Assembly: GCA_035771175.1 (NCBI GenBank) | Contig: CM069597.1 | Span: 13,427,001-13,491,000, forward strand | Source: Paratinospora sagittata | Lineage: Eukaryota > Streptophyta > Magnoliopsida > Ranunculales > Menispermaceae | Length of the DNA stretch: 64,000 nucleotides | Direction of reading: 5' to 3' | Shown: positions 33,298 to 46,576 of the stretch, one piece after another | How positions within the stretch are numbered: the first letter of the stretch is position 1 | Layout of the letters: the number at the start of each line of letters is the position of its first letter | Program-made: the position numbers and the translations under genes | The notes under the pieces: model-generated | Database searches by the model: none | Seen by the model: the letters and a program-made list of their open reading frames with translations, nothing else | Told to the model about the DNA's origin: nothing

Positions 33298-34480
33298 CAA
33301 AGACAACTGCAACCAATTCTAAATCATGCACAAAGTAATTTTTCTCATGCACCTTTAACTGTCTAGATGGATAAGCTACAACTCAACCCTCTTGCATTAA
33401 TACACAACCTAGACCGGAATGAAATGCATCTGTATAGATCACTAACTCTCTACCAGGCTCTGGAAGTATCAATACTGGTGTAATAGTCAACTTTCTTTCC
33501 AGTTATGTGAAAGCTTCCTCAAAAGCTACAGTTCACACAAACGATACATTTTTCTGAGTCAATCTGATAAGTGGAGTTGCCAGTTTAGAAAAACCCTCTA
33601 CAAATTTTCTATAATAACCAACTAAACCCATAAAATTACGTATCTCTGTCACTGTGGTTGGTCATTTATGATAGCCTCAACCTTGGCAGAATCAACACAT
33701 ATTCCTCTGCACTAACCACATGACCCAAAAATTTAACTTCATTTATCCAAAACTCACACTGACTGAGCTTGGCATATAACCTATGCTCTCCAAGTGTCTG
33801 CAATGTAATACGGAGGTGCTGCTCATGCTCCTCTCAAGTCTTGGAATAAATGAGAATATCATCAATAAATAAAATGATGAAGTGGTCAAGATATGGTTTA
33901 AATACCCTCTACATCAAGTCCATAAATATGGCAGGTGCATTGGTTAAAGCAAAGAGCATTACCAGAAACTCATAATGTCCATATCTTGTTCTGAAAGCTA
34001 TTTTTGGTATATCCTCTTCTTGAATTCTCAATTGATGGTACCCAGATCGCAAGTCGATCTTTGAAAAGAATTTGGCCTCATTCAGTTGATCAAACAGATC
34101 ATCTATCCATAGGAGAGGCTACTTATTTTTCACTATCACCTTATTTAGTTGATGGTAGTCTATACACAGACATAGACTTCCGTCTTTCTTTTTCACAAAC
34201 AGAATAGGTGCACCCCAAGGTGAAATGCTGGGGGTAATAAACCCTTTTTCCATCAACTCATCTAGTTGTATTTTGAGTTCTTGTAACTTTTTAGGTGTCA
34301 TTTTGTATGGAGGAATGGAGATAGGTTTTGTATTAGGCACTATAATAAAGTTTATCTCTCGTCTAGGTGGTAAACCCAGTAAATCATCAAGAAACACATC
34401 TGGGTAATCACCTTACAGGAATTTCAGACAACTGAATACCTTGTTCCTTATCTCCCTGAGGCTTTTAACCAACCAATATT
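33298..34480 (-). pseudogene. Gypsy RT and RNase H fragment
   Basis: Open part 34397-34119 reads [31 protein letters not shown] and [20 protein letters not shown]. The active site FIDD with ILIYSK follows near 33850-33890. A RNase H start (YTDAFHSGLGCVLMQ) lies near 33400-33440 with a stop just after. No intact frame. Confidence 0.82.
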
Positions 34481-36831
34481 TGTTGGTACACCCAAAAGGG
34501 GGGGTGAATTGGGTGTAATGGACATTTTAATTTTTTCTAATTCCATAATGATATTCTTTGACTAGGTTGAGTTCAATGCATAAATAAATCTAATGAACAT
34601 AAAGTAAACTGCATAAAGTAAAACACACTAGCATTTATAGTAGTTCGGTTGCACCTACTTCCACCACTTAATCTCCTAGTTAGGATTTTTAAACTTCACT
34701 AATAAATCCTCTTACGGGTGAGGACCAAACCGTTACAAATTTCCTTTTACAGGTTCAAGGCAAACCTATCCTTTTGCGGGCTGAAGATGAACCACATATC
34801 CTTTTTTCGGGCTAAGGAAGAACCCATGTTCCTTTTCAAGGGCAAAGGAAAAGTCGAGATCCTTTTGCAGGTTAACGAAGAACCACATATCCTTTTTTCG
34901 GGTTAAGGAAGAATCCATGTTCCTTTTCAAGGGCAAAGGAAAAGTCGGGATCCTTTTCGTGGGTTAAGGAAGAACCACTTGACCCTTTTTAAGAAAAAGG
35001 ATGAAACTAGCCATGATTCCAACCTAGGAATCATTAAGTGAGTCAAACTCACTTGACTAGGTTGTTTCAATCTTGAAACACACCAAACTTGAATTATAAT
35101 GGTTAAGATGGTTCTAAACAAGTAGAACACTTACAATACCTCACATATACATCAACCACAAGATATTAAATATTTAGCTCATGATGGAAAGAGAGATAGA
35201 GATATCACTTACAACCTTTTACCTTTCAAAGATTCAATATTACTCAAATGCAATCTTTAAAAAACTTGTATGATGATCTTTGAAAATCGGTTGTGAAATG
35301 CACTTTGAAATCCTTTGACTCGTTCAAACACCAAATTCGAAATCTTTGAGAATGAGAAAATAACTATAAAAAGATTGAAGCTCATTTTCTCATTTGAAGA
35401 CTTAACAAAAATCTAGAAACTCTAGAAAAACTAGAGAATGTGTTTGAATCTGTGCGTAAGCTCTTTCTATGTTGTAAAATGGCTAGAACAAGTGTATACG
35501 TAGATGAAGAACAATTACTAGCTGTTATACTCAGAAATATTTTCGTTGGAGTTTTTAGAAATTCAAAATTCAAACAAACGGATAAATTCTTTCTCAAAGA
35601 GGATTGATTCGGTCTGTGCAATACGACAACAACATCTGAATCTTCTGAGCATTCATGAGAAAAGAATGTTCTGATAAAGTTTTATAGCATTCTGAAAAAG
35701 GTTCGAAAAGTTCTAAAAAATTTGAACTGAAAAGTGTACAGTTAACAACTTTATGACAGTGTTGGATTAGCATCCTGATAGTCAATCAGTGTCCTGACGC
35801 GTAAAACCAACATTTGTCATTTTGTTCCTTAAGGGCGCTCATGCTACGTGAGCTTCCTACTGAACTATGAAGTGAGGGCACTACTAGAACGTAAGCGTCT
35901 TGACTTACTTAAGACGTTTTGAACCGTAAGGGCGCTACTGGAACCTAAGTGTCGTAATGTTAAAAAGACTTATAAATAAGAAAATGATGAGCGAGCTGAT
36001 AATCAATCAATGTCTTGATATGTTTAAAAACGTTTAGAACTTAGAAAACGATCAACGTGCTGATATTCAATCAACGTCCTGATAAGTTCATTTGGTTGAA
36101 TCAATGAGGGTGCTATTGAAGAAGTAAGAGTCTTGATAGATATGAGCATTTTCAACCTCGAACCTTATTATCGTCCTAATGTGTCATCAGCGTCCTGACT
36201 TACCAAGTACAGGAGGGCGCTACTAAAACATTAGCGTCCTGATCAATACATCAGCGTCCTAATGGATACTTAAAACAATTTTGATATTTTTTAACTTTTA
36301 AAGCTCGATTAAACATGATTAAACACTCGATATTTTTTAATCAAATCAATCATTAAAAATTCATTGTGAGTGATTGATAAAATCAACAAAAATACTTCAA
36401 AATCAAATCGACTAAACCAAACTGAAACTTGATATTTTCAATCAAATCAAATACTAATAGATTAAGCATTATGATTATTTGAAATATGAAGATATGTGAA
36501 AAGTCTATGCATGTATGATTTGAAAACAATTGAGCAATAAAGAATAAAGAAAGTACATCCTAATTCTAAAGTTACATATCTCTCTCTAACTCTATTTTAT
36601 TCTTTTCTCGAAGTCTTCAATCCCTTGATCATATTGTTCATCCTTTGAAGAGCTTTTGATTTTGAATTGAGCTTTGAATTCCTTCATCTTGTAATTAGGC
36701 TTGTAATCCTTTTTCGCTTTACTTAAGGTGCTGAAATATACTCAGTTCAAACATTAGCGCCAAATGACATATTGTTTGTTAGCATAAAAACTCTTGGGAG
36801 GGTGCTAAGTGAGAAACCACTTAAGCCAACA
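34481..36831 (+). mobile_element. Solo LTR of a SIRE/Maximus-like copia element (2351 bp)
   Basis: Begins TGTTGGTACACCC and ends GTCGT-unrelated AAGCCAACA, so the ends TGTTGG/CCAACA pair. It is flanked by the exact 5-bp duplication ATATT (34476-34480 and 36832-36836), inside the gypsy remnant. The AAAGGGGGGGTGAATTGG start is typical of SIRE-type LTRs. It arose by recombination between two LTRs. Strand is not certain because both ends are symmetrical. Confidence 0.9.
34762..34975. repeat. Tandem units of about 90 bp inside solo LTR
   Basis: Repeated ATCCTTTTTTCGGGYTAAGG and TTCCTTTTCAAGGGCAAAGG blocks in two successive copies plus partial copies. Further right (35830-36260) is a looser array of GGGCGCTACT and AGCGTCCTGA units. 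Confidence 0.75.
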
Positions 36832-37260
36832 ATATTTTCATCTCCTCATTAGTAAGTATCCTACCTCTAGTAGGAGGTTTAAATGTAACCATACCTCTAT
36901 ATATGAATGATTGCTGACCAGGTATATGGAATACCACGTTTTTGAAAAAACAATCCAGTTGGCCATGATAAACTTCTAGCCAATCCATACCCAGGATGGC
37001 ATTAAATTCCAAAAATTCCAACACCCTAAGGTCAACTATCATTTCATGCCCCTCATATCTAACACACAATTATGACAGACCATGTTTGGATAAATTCTTT
37101 TTCTTGTTGTTGTACACAAAATCAATGGCGTACTAGCTCTAACAGGAGCTAAATGTAATCTGTCTACCATATGACCAACAATAAAAGATAAAGTAGATCA
37201 AACATCAATCAATATATACATCATCACATCATAGATACTGATCATACCTTTAATCATGGT
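36832..37260 (-). pseudogene. Gypsy aspartic protease remnant
   Basis: The second half of a retropepsin is readable (LRVLEFLEFNAILGMDWLEVYHGQLDC). The DSG half upstream is degraded. It is separated from the RT fragment only by the solo LTR; removing the LTR and one ATATT copy would bring the two into adjacency. Confidence 0.75.
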
Positions 37261-37399
37261 TTTGCTGGCTTTAGGATATGGTTTTATCACAGCCTTTACC
37301 GGTTCTCGTGTGCCAAAAGGTGTAGTAGTAGTTGGAATAATCAGGGTCTTCAAAACTGGTGGAAAGGACACTAAATAACCTTGTGGCCCTTAATGCCAC

Positions 37400-38540
37400 A
37401 TCTATAACCAATCGGTGGTAGACCTAGAATGGAAGAAGCAGTCTGGAACTCTGTGCCCGAAACTGGAAACCAACTCGGTCCTGAACCTTTCAGCTGAGGC
37501 CATGTCAATTTCATGGAAGAACTCTAACTCGAAGGCCTCCCCACTGCCAGCGTTCCTGTGCTTACTGATGGTCGTGGTAGTGCTGCAAATGGTGGGGTTG
37601 GTGCCATAAGAGTCATAAATGGCTCACCTCCACTGGTTCCCTCAGTCATCTTAGCCTTCTTTGCATCTGTCCATTGCTTTCTACCCCATCTACCCATTTT
37701 CTTCGCCATGAATGGTAGATACAGTTCTGGAACTGTTGAGTGTGTGGTGGTATTGGAGGTGCTGACTGTACAACTACCGTAGCTACGGTTGCCTCTACAG
37801 TCTCAAAATCTAAGGCCTGTCGCACTGCGTGATCATACATCCGTACACCAAACACTGCCAAGCCCTGTCTGATAGGATCCCGAAATCCATCCCTGAGCTG
37901 TTTCATCCTTAGCTCGTTAGTCTGTACAAATTCTGGTACGAACACAAATAGTCGATTAAACCCATGCTCCTACTGTCTCACAGTCATGTTCCCTTGTTTC
38001 AATCCCATAAATTCTACTATTCTTCTATCACACTCAGCCTTTGGGGCATAGGCTTCAAGGAATAGTTCTTTGAATCTTGCCCAGGTGTCTACAACACTCT
38101 GGGCTTTCTCTGTAGTTTTCCACCATCTCACGGCTTCATCAAACAACTCAAACCTAGAGTCTCACTTTGTCTCTATCTGAGACCTGCATGTCATAAAAAA
38201 TAACTTCCATCTTCAGAAGCAAGTTCTCTGTCACTTCCAGTGTTAAACTACAAGGAAAGGTAGATGGTTCTCGCCATTTAAAGGCTTATCACCTCGTCAT
38301 ATCTTTCCTTTTCCTTGATCTTCTCAACATCATGATTAAGTGTCTGGATCTCAGCAACATGCTCAGCTGCAGGTATTCCAACACTATTGGCTCCAACATC
38401 TAGAACCAGTGATGTTGCAGGCCTCTACCTGTCCTCCAACATCTTTCTCATCATTTTTATGATCTGAGCATTTTGCTGTTGTTGGGCAGCTAATGTTTCT
38501 TCTACTTTTTTTTTATCCTTTCCTGATCAATAGGATCCAT
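37400..38540 (-). pseudogene. Gypsy Gag remnant
   Basis: Starts near 38538 (MDPIDQER). The open stretch 37945-37646 has FGVRMYDHAVRQALDFETVEATVA, a capsid-end-like pattern. The remainder is full of stops. No zinc knuckle could be read with confidence. Confidence 0.6.
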
Positions 38541-38708
38541 GATTAAATCTGACTCTCCTTTCAAATCTAAAAATTACAAATACAAGTGATCATTAATCAG
38601 ATGATCAGGATATTTATTTGTAATCTAGCTACCCATAGAATATACCCATACATACAAAAATAATGTAATAGGGCTTTTATCTTTCAAGGCTTTTAATCCT
38701 AACCTTAC

Positions 38709-38720
38709 ATTTTGATACCA
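38709..38720 (-). other. Degenerate primer-binding site
   Basis: Minus strand TGGTATCAAAAT. The first eight bases match the initiator-tRNA-Met site, and the position next to the LTR fits. Confidence 0.55.
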
Positions 38721-38727
38721 ACATTTT

Positions 38728-41160
38728 TGTCGAGACCTACTTCGTGGAGTGATGTCACGACCAGCACAGAATACCATATACGTCATGTAACGACATACAA
38801 AATACCCTGTCAGCCTCCATTAATAATGTCAGGACCCCTTCACAAACTCTCAGGGCATCTTGACCGGCACAAAAATCTAACCATCCTATCACCCATAGGA
38901 CCATTAGATTCTTGTTAAGAATCAACCGAGACTCTAGCAGAGTCTCCCCTATAAACAGGACTTCTCACACATCTCAAATACCCGATAATCCATCTAACAA
39001 ACATTTACATATCATATCCATCAAAATATACCATCATTTAGTCCATTAAAGTTCAACCCTGTTAACATCTAACGGTATCTATCTATCCAATACATCCATC
39101 TATTAATTACAACCAACTACTTAGTTACACATGTGGGGTGTTATATACATATATTTACAAATCAAAAGATCAAAATACATGTATACTATTACCAAACCTA
39201 CATCAAAAACATTCTTCTGACAAGACACTCCTATCTCACTGATAAACTATTCCCTTGCCCTTCTCTGTTGTTGAAGAACCTGAAAAAATTGGGAATAGAA
39301 TGAGCCAACGGTGCCCAGTGAATAGAATTCAATAATGTCATCATCCATTCATCTAAAATTCATGTATGCAAGCTCAATGTCATGCAAGAAACGAATGCAG
39401 TTTCACATACATATCAAAAGCAAAGCATATATAATAATGCAATTTAAAATCCATCATCCTTTTTTATTCAAGTATTATGGCAAGTGTCCCAAGGCCATAT
39501 TATATATATACCAAATTGTAAAACACTTTCAAGTTGATTACTCAACTTGAGGTCACACATCATCTGTTACAACTTGAATACTTTCGTCAGTGACAGTGAA
39601 TGATAAAGTCCATTCAATGGTCCAACGTAAGTATTCCATGACTTTGTTATAAGTTTAGCCCGATCTCCCCCAAGGCATAGACTCAATACTGATCACATAA
39701 AACTACGCAGTGGAACAATAAATGATGACTTATATTCAACCAAACAGACAATATTAAAACACACCTTTAATTCATAATTAGTACGTTTATTAAAATAAGA
39801 TATTCGATTATTTCCTTGTAGGAAATTCTCAACCTACTAGGAGAATATCCAAAAATCATCTTTCTCAAGATAAACCAAACCAATAACAAATAAAGAGTTT
39901 TCATAAATGTCCCACATCATGCAATTTCAAATAAAACATATATGAGTAAAACAATCCAATATATATAGGATGACATAAATGAATAACAAGATTGAAATTC
40001 TACTCACAACCAAGTTACCAGAATAACCTTCCCAACATTATCAATTCACTCCACACCTCTTATTCAAACCTGCACACACCATCACTTTCACATTAATACA
40101 ATTACTCAACATTCCCCTTTATTCTCATAACCAACCTATTATATTTATATTCTAAATTCCCCAATATTCCACCATTTTTACCATGGAAAATTCCCTAATT
40201 TAACATCTAAATGTAATTTTAAGTCACATCATGTTAGAAACAATAGAAATCATCGTCTAATCAAATTTCTACATGTTTCCATCCCAAATCTCATATTATT
40301 CCAGCTAGTTCTACACTTCCAATTAGATTACTCATCTTTGTAACCATCAAATTGAAGTGTAAACCTTAACAATTCATTTACTTAGCATGATTTAGGCATT
40401 AGAACACTAATTTCACCATTTTCCAACTAATTCAACCCGTCAATTTAGGTTGCTCATCTATGCAACCACGAAATTGGAGTATAAACCCTAGAATTTCATG
40501 ATTCCTATGTGATTTGGGCAACAAAATGCTAATTTCACCATTACCAACCATTTTCCAACAAAAAGAATCAAAACCCTAACTTGGAAAACATCCAAACCAT
40601 CATCTATCACAAATTCCAAACCGTTAGAAAGCTTTCTTTCATAATAGCAATTTCATGGAAGAAATTTGAAGAAAATGCTTACCTCGGCTCGGATTTGACG
40701 TGGTTTGGATCCGAAAACCCTTTATCTTCTTTTCCCCCTTTTCTCCCCTTCGTTCTTGTTGAAAATGAACGCATGAATCGTGTTTTGGGTGTTTTATTTC
40801 GCACACACTGACCCACTGACCAACTTAAAAAAAATCAGATTTTAACATGAGGAGTGCGCTTTTCACGACTTTCCTGAAAATCTCAATTATCCGCTTTTTG
40901 CAAGGAGCGCGCTTCTCCCTTGCCCAAAAATCTATTCTTGTTTCCAGCACAGAGGAGTGCACTCCTCTCCTTTTGGGAGCATGCTCTTAAGCCCAATTTA
41001 CCATTTTTCTCACTTTGTTTTACCTATTTCTTCCCCCGATTGGTCTCCCAATCAAACTTACACTATTAAACATGCATCAAACATCACAAAAGCACACAAC
41101 ACATTCACTAACCACCTTAATTTTTTGGGGTCTCATTTTACGAAATTGTGGGTCATTACA
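38728..41160 (-). repeat. 5' LTR of the gypsy remnant
   Basis: The right end (plus) is GGGTCATTACA. The left end is TGTCGAGACC at 38728 or TGTCACGACC at 38753. It contains the AGCCAACGGTGCCCAGTGAATAG-type segment (about 39302) shared with other Tekay-like LTRs here. Short ORFs at 40581-41397 look spurious. Confidence 0.65.
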
Positions 41161-43082
41161 AATAATCACGTCAATTTTTTTTTTTTTTACCAAAATTTTG
41201 ACATAGTCTCCTTTATTTATTCACAATATCACAACCTGATTTTCTCACAAAACAAGCCAATCACAATTTATCTATTTATTTCCATTTCCATTGACACATA
41301 TAAACCTCAAAACTTATATATAATTCCATATACAACTACTCATAACATTCATACCCATTTATGTGATACAAATACCACAGTAGTGTTATATATTTAATTA
41401 CAACTCAAATTCGTAATTAAACATTCTCAAACATATACATACACATCAAAATAGAAGGAGTTTCTATCCTTCTCATGCTTTTCCCTTGCCTTTGGGATCT
41501 GAACCTGAAATGTTTGAGAATAAGGTGAGCAACCACAACTCAGTGAAATTTTTTAACTATGACATCATATGAGCATTTAAAGAAACAAGTGATTCAAACA
41601 TATTCAAATCTTATTCAAGACACATATGCAGCATTTCACAATACATATATGTTCATGACATAATTTCAATGCAATCATTTTTCTAAAACATGCACATTTC
41701 ACGAAATCATAATCATCTCCCTCCTGTTGGTAATAGAGCGGGTACTCACCCCTTATAATGCATTTATAAGGGGTCTACAATCAGACCTCTTATTACCTAA
41801 TTTCTGCTATGTTGATCATTTCAATTAGAGTTTTATTCCCAATTCCATCAGGAATTGCCAAACAGACCATGAGTTTACTCAATACTCATGCGGGACTGTT
41901 TCCTTGAAATGATCTCATGTTTTAACTTGCTTTAGTAAGTTTAAAACATGCTCCAATGTCAAATATTTTTATGAATTCAAAACAATACATATACATATAC
42001 ATATTCATGACTTATAACCCAATTTCTATCATATAATGCCATATATAAAATACCAAAGTCAAGAAATACTCACAGACAATGCAATGCCTTTTGTTCGACA
42101 CGCAAGCTATTCGCTCACAACTCGCTCAAATCACCAATTCAACCGATAATTCTCACTGTAAATCACGCACAATTGATAACCAATCAATTTCTAATAAATT
42201 TCCAGTTCAAACACTCTCAAAAACACAAAGAAACCATCTCCCAAACCCTCAGATGCTTACAGTTGTAGAGCTGGAGATTTCTTCCATAAAAAACCCGTTA
42301 CTTTTGCGCAAATTCGAAAGTAATAACATCCACACTAATCATAAATCACAAATCACTTACCTATCAAATTCACACGACAATCCAAACTTCCCAACTCAAA
42401 TCTCGTTTCCCCAATCCACCAAACTAACCTTTTGAAAATCTATAAAAATGACATGTTACACAACTTATCGCAAGGAACAAAACTACACAATTTTTATCGA
42501 AAACGGACCAAATCTTACCTCGGAATCACGAAGCCCTGGTTTTTTTTTCCTCTTTCCCTTTGTTCCTTTCTTTTCTCAGCTTAGAATGATTGAAAATGAG
42601 CGAAAATCACATTTTAAACAAGTTAAACCACGTCACCGTCCATTTAAAAGAAGTAGGTTTGGCTGCGAGGCGCGCCCTTCTCCTTTCTAGGAGCGCTCAT
42701 CTGTACTGCGTAGAACTTGCATCGTCTCTGTTTTCCCCTGAGAAGCATGTTTTTTCCTTAAAGGAGTGCTCTTCTTAAAAAATTTTGAAAAATGATGCTC
42801 CTTGGAAGCGCGCTTCTTGTGAAAACCAAATTTTCATGCTCTCTGGAATTCACCACCAGAGCATGCTTTTTCCTAAGAAGCGCGCTTCTTGCGTTCCAAA
42901 TTTGAAATTCTTTTAAGTATTGGACATTTTATGATACCACCAACATCCTAGTGTATAAATGACCCTACTATACTTGTATTTTCATTATTCTAAGACCAAT
43001 ACACATATGCAAACGCATATAAATACGTCTTAAAATACATAATAGTCAATATATACTATTGACCAATTTACGGGGCGTTACA
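41161..43082 (-). repeat. Second Tekay-like LTR, probably truncated on the left
   Basis: Ends GGGGCGTTACA at 43082 in plus orientation, like other LTRs here. It carries a segment CTGAAATGTTTGAGAATAAGG...CTCAGTGAAA (41508-41550) at the place equivalent to the neighbouring LTR. Its left end is not identifiable and may be cut by the gypsy remnant. Several GAAGCGCGCTTCTTGCG-like units lie near 42660-42900. Confidence 0.55.
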
Positions 43083-43604
43083 AAAATATTTGGATTTTGC
43101 AACATTAAAAAAATTTAAATTCCAAACATTAAAATTTGGCACAATATCACAATACATTACAACAAAAAATAATCACAATCTACTGAAAATTTTAATTCAG
43201 ATTCCAAACTTGCAATGAAAATCATATAAACTTCTAATGAAAACAACAAACAAACTAAATTACTGATAATACAAATATAAAATTGAAAGTTGAAAGTTGA
43301 TACTTCACGTAAATAAAATATTTTTTCCAATTCTTCATAATTCATAGTATTTAAAACTACATGTTCCATGCAAATTTAAAAATTCAAATTTCATGAAAGT
43401 AACCCCCTCTCCTCCAAGTGAAAGTTGGAAAAGAAAAAAAAATTACAATCATGATATAAATGATATATAAACAAATATAAACCATTGAATAAAAAACAAA
43501 TAACTTACCTCAATAATCCTATCAAAACTACGGGTCATAGACTATTGACTCTTCATCCACACTAAAAAGATCTACAAAGACAACAAATAGATCACATTAA
43601 ACAA
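43083..43604. other. AT-rich DNA, probable hAT 3' flank
   Basis: No gene seen. It may be the 3' untranslated part or flank of the hAT fragment. No hAT terminal repeat was recognised before the LTR at 43082. Confidence 0.4.
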
Positions 43605-43891
43605 TTATAACAAAGGATAATTTACAAAAGAGTAAAAAATAAATATATAATCATTTCTTAATGTAGTGCCTTGCTCATTAATTTCATCGATTGTTTGTTG
43701 AATATCAATTGGACTTGGTGAAGATCGGAGCCAATTTTGCGCACATGCGAGGGCCTCTACTGTTTTTGGGTTCAATGATGAACGATATAGATCAGCTAGC
43801 TGCTCACCCGTATTGAAAGCTGACTCTAAAGCTACGGTAGATACTAAAACTGCCAAGACAAGTTTAGCTACTTGTGAAAGAGTATCAAATT
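43605..43891 (-). pseudogene. hAT transposase, C-terminal dimerisation fragment
   Basis: Reads LAVLVSTVALESAFNTGEQLADLYRSSLNPKTVEALACAQNWL, matching the hATC domain of plant hAT transposases, where SESAFSTGG and SSL.P..VEAL.C..NWL are typical. The upstream side (KFDTLSQVAKLV) is cut at 43891 by the TGTCACACC start of an LTR. The remaining 650 or so residues are not in the window. Confidence 0.85.
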
Positions 43892-44402
43892 TGTCACACC
43901 CTGACTATTCACTCATTTTAAAATCCCTTTAATTGGGGATTTGATGGTAAATAACAACAAGAGAAATTTCGGTTACAACTTTTGTATTCGCCAAACTAAC
44001 TTCACTTTAGTATATGACTTATTTTCTATAGACAAAAATGTCATTTTCTTATATATGCTATAATTTTTACATATTTAAATCAAAACTAACACACACGAGT
44101 GTCGAACACACTAACCTTTATAGATAGGTCAAGGTTGCTACGGTCGACTTATTTGAGTATATTCACAAATATAAATTATTTGTTGCATAAGTTCCTCATG
44201 TCTTTCATCCTTTCTTCATCCACTTTTTCGTTTTCCTTGACACTAATTTCATAGAGATAAAATTTAAGGGTGATCTTTATGCCTAGTGGGTCCCCTAGCT
44301 GGTTTTCACACTTTAGGCAAATCATTAAAATAAATATTCAAACTAGAATATAACAGCAACAATTGCACACATATGCATATGTTTATGAAATCAGAAATAA
44401 TA

Positions 44403-45927
44403 AGCTACATTTAGCAATCCTGCAAGGGTCAGCTTCCAACCCAAATAAGCTGCTGTAATACCCTAGGTTTGCACCCAAAAAAAAATAAAAAAAAATTGGG
44501 TGTTCGGGCAGACGGCACGGACGTTCGGGCACACCGCCTGAACGTTCGGGCGCCTGCTCGAACGTTCAGGTGCCAAATTTTCTATATAAAGAACCCCTCC
44601 CCCTCCTCATTTTTCACACCAAAATCACTCCTCCATGTGATTTTTCTTCTCTTTTCACTCATTTTGAGTTTTTGTCTTTTGAGACTCTTTCCGAGACTCT
44701 TTGTGCGGTGCAACGCGGTTTTGCCCCGGGGAAGGCGCCAGTTCTGAAAGGAGTTTTTATCTGAAGGTGGGGAACGAAACATAAGTTTGCGTATCTTATA
44801 ACTTTTATTAAAGTTTATATTCATTTACACAACATTATTGCGTATAAGGTTCATACTTGTCATACTTATGCCTGTATATTTGGAGTCATGTATTACACTA
44901 TTGTTACACCGGATTAGTAGTCAATTTGGCTCAACCAGACTCAGTCTTGTCCTCAGTAACTTTAAATAGTGAATGGGAGGCAGTGTGCTGCTCTTGACGA
45001 TTGGTATTTAAGTAGACCTCGTGTCTCACCTCTCAACTAGAGACTGATTTGGTTGGTCTTATTTGAAAGCTATCAGCTTATACAGTAATACTAAATGTCC
45101 TAACCTTCCTTGATAAGGATCAACAGACATAGCTAAATCCTGTCTAAATGTTAAGTAAAGACCGGACCAGTTAATGCATTGGCATCATACATAGCACCAC
45201 CTAGGGACGTATGTGGTTTATGATTCATAGAATAGTTAGAAGCAATGCTCGCTATTCATTATACTTCTCTGGAGAGGGACGTACAATGAGAACCTGGCTA
45301 CTCCTGGGGAAGGACATCTATACGTGAATCCAAAGCGTCGTTCTTGAGGAGGGACGTACAATGAGAACCCGACTACTCTTGGGGAGGGACATCTGTACCT
45401 GAACTCAGGCGATGTACAATCATCAAACCAATACGAGACAGTGTCATGTATGCATACATGTTGATTGATTATGATGCTCAGATGTATATTTAAGATATTT
45501 GATTATGAAGTTTTCTTTATTAATTGTTATATTTACGAACTATTTTACCTACTGAGCATGTAGCTCACCCCGTTGTTATCCAATTTTTCACAGGAGATTA
45601 GGGTGGACTGGGTGCAGGGTTTTGGGCCCACATTTTGTACCCTTTGTATTATTTATTGGAGATTTTGGGAGAATGTTCCCTTAACTATTTTATGTACAAA
45701 TATAGTCTAAAATTAATAAAATCAGACTTGTACTTAATCGTGCTTCCGCTCACTCTGAAATTGTCATGATAATGCATTCGCGCCCCGTCCATGAGTGTTC
45801 CGCCGGTTTAGGTGCGTCCGGGTGGGGTGTGACAGCTGCATTTAGCAATTCAGCAAGGGCCAACTTTTAACCCCAAATAAGTTGCGTTTAGCACTTCTGC
45901 AAGGGCCAACTTCCAACCCAAATAAAA
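44403..45927. repeat. About 45-bp tandem repeat split by a solo LTR
   Basis: One unit at 44403-44448 and two at about 45835-45927 share TTTAGCA..CTGCAAGGG.CA and CCAACCCAAATAA. The solo LTR landed between units. Confidence 0.8.
44454..45834 (+). mobile_element. Solo LTR of the element 1/2 family (1381 bp)
   Basis: TGTAATACCC...GGTGTGACA, with the exact duplication GCTGC on both sides (44449-44453 and 45835-45839). In orientation it is opposite to elements 1 and 2. It contains the same internal tandem units (near 45275-45410). No internal region remains. Confidence 0.95.
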
Positions 45928-46389
45928 CTTTACTAGTGAAAATAAAGTTGTGTGCATAACCACAATATGAATATAAACTTTTAATGAAAAGATTAGAATG
46001 CACAAACCATAGGTTCCTCCCCACATTGAAATACGTAGTAAATCAACAATTCCTTGAGCTTTTCCTGAAAATATCAAAAATCTTAAAAGAGCTTTGAAAA
46101 GTTTGAATGAGATTTGATAATGACCCCCCTATTTATAAGATGAAATTTTTTGTCATTTTTCCAAAATGCCCTAGGACTTTTTATTTATTTATCGTCTCAT
46201 CCTTTGCTCAAGTACGTTCTCGAGAAGATTCTTTTAAAGTAATTTCCGTTATATCCTTTTTCGTATCTCAAGAAACTTCTTTTAGATTAATATCAGTTAT
46301 GTTCTTTTTTAATTTTTATCCTTTGACTTTTTCATAATACCAATCTTGTCCTTTTGTCATTTTCTAGCTTTTCAGGTGAAAATGTTCCA

Positions 46390-46576
46390 ACCTTACCCCC
46401 TTAAAAATTTCGCCCTCGATATTTGTTTTATAGCAACTATAGTTGCCTGCAAAATTTTGAATGTAATATTTACGAAAATATCTTACCCACAGATGGTTCC
46501 CCATCCGAAGCTTGTTGCGAGAGTAACAAGGTATTATCTACCACAACTTCTTTTGCTTGGACTGGTGGTGGCTGCC
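46390..46576 (-). other. Internal fragment of the third gypsy family
   Basis: Short stretch next to the polypurine-like tract. It is cut at 46577 by the LTR of the SIRE-like element. No protein recognised. Confidence 0.5.

Larger units (their letters stand above)
33215..41160 (-). mobile_element. Old Ty3/gypsy remnant, minus strand, 3' part lost
   Basis: In element order from the right: 5' LTR (about 38728-41160), degenerate primer site, gag, protease, then a solo LTR insertion (34481-36831), then RT and part of RNase H. Integrase and the 3' LTR are missing at the junction with the copia element near 33215-33300. All frames are full of stops. Distinct from the element 1/2 family. Confidence 0.8.
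43892..46389 (-). repeat. LTR of a third gypsy family, interrupted by a solo LTR
   Basis: Plus orientation TGTCACACCCTGACT...GTTCCA, followed by a polypurine-like tract (TTACCCCCTTAAAAA, 46393-46407). Its two halves (43892-44453 and 45840-46389) add up to about 1.1 kb once the insertion is removed. It inserted in the hAT fragment. Confidence 0.6.

Noticed and set aside
40957..41397. 146-codon ORF in a gypsy LTR
   Set aside because: Low-complexity AT-rich sequence across an LTR boundary; no domain.
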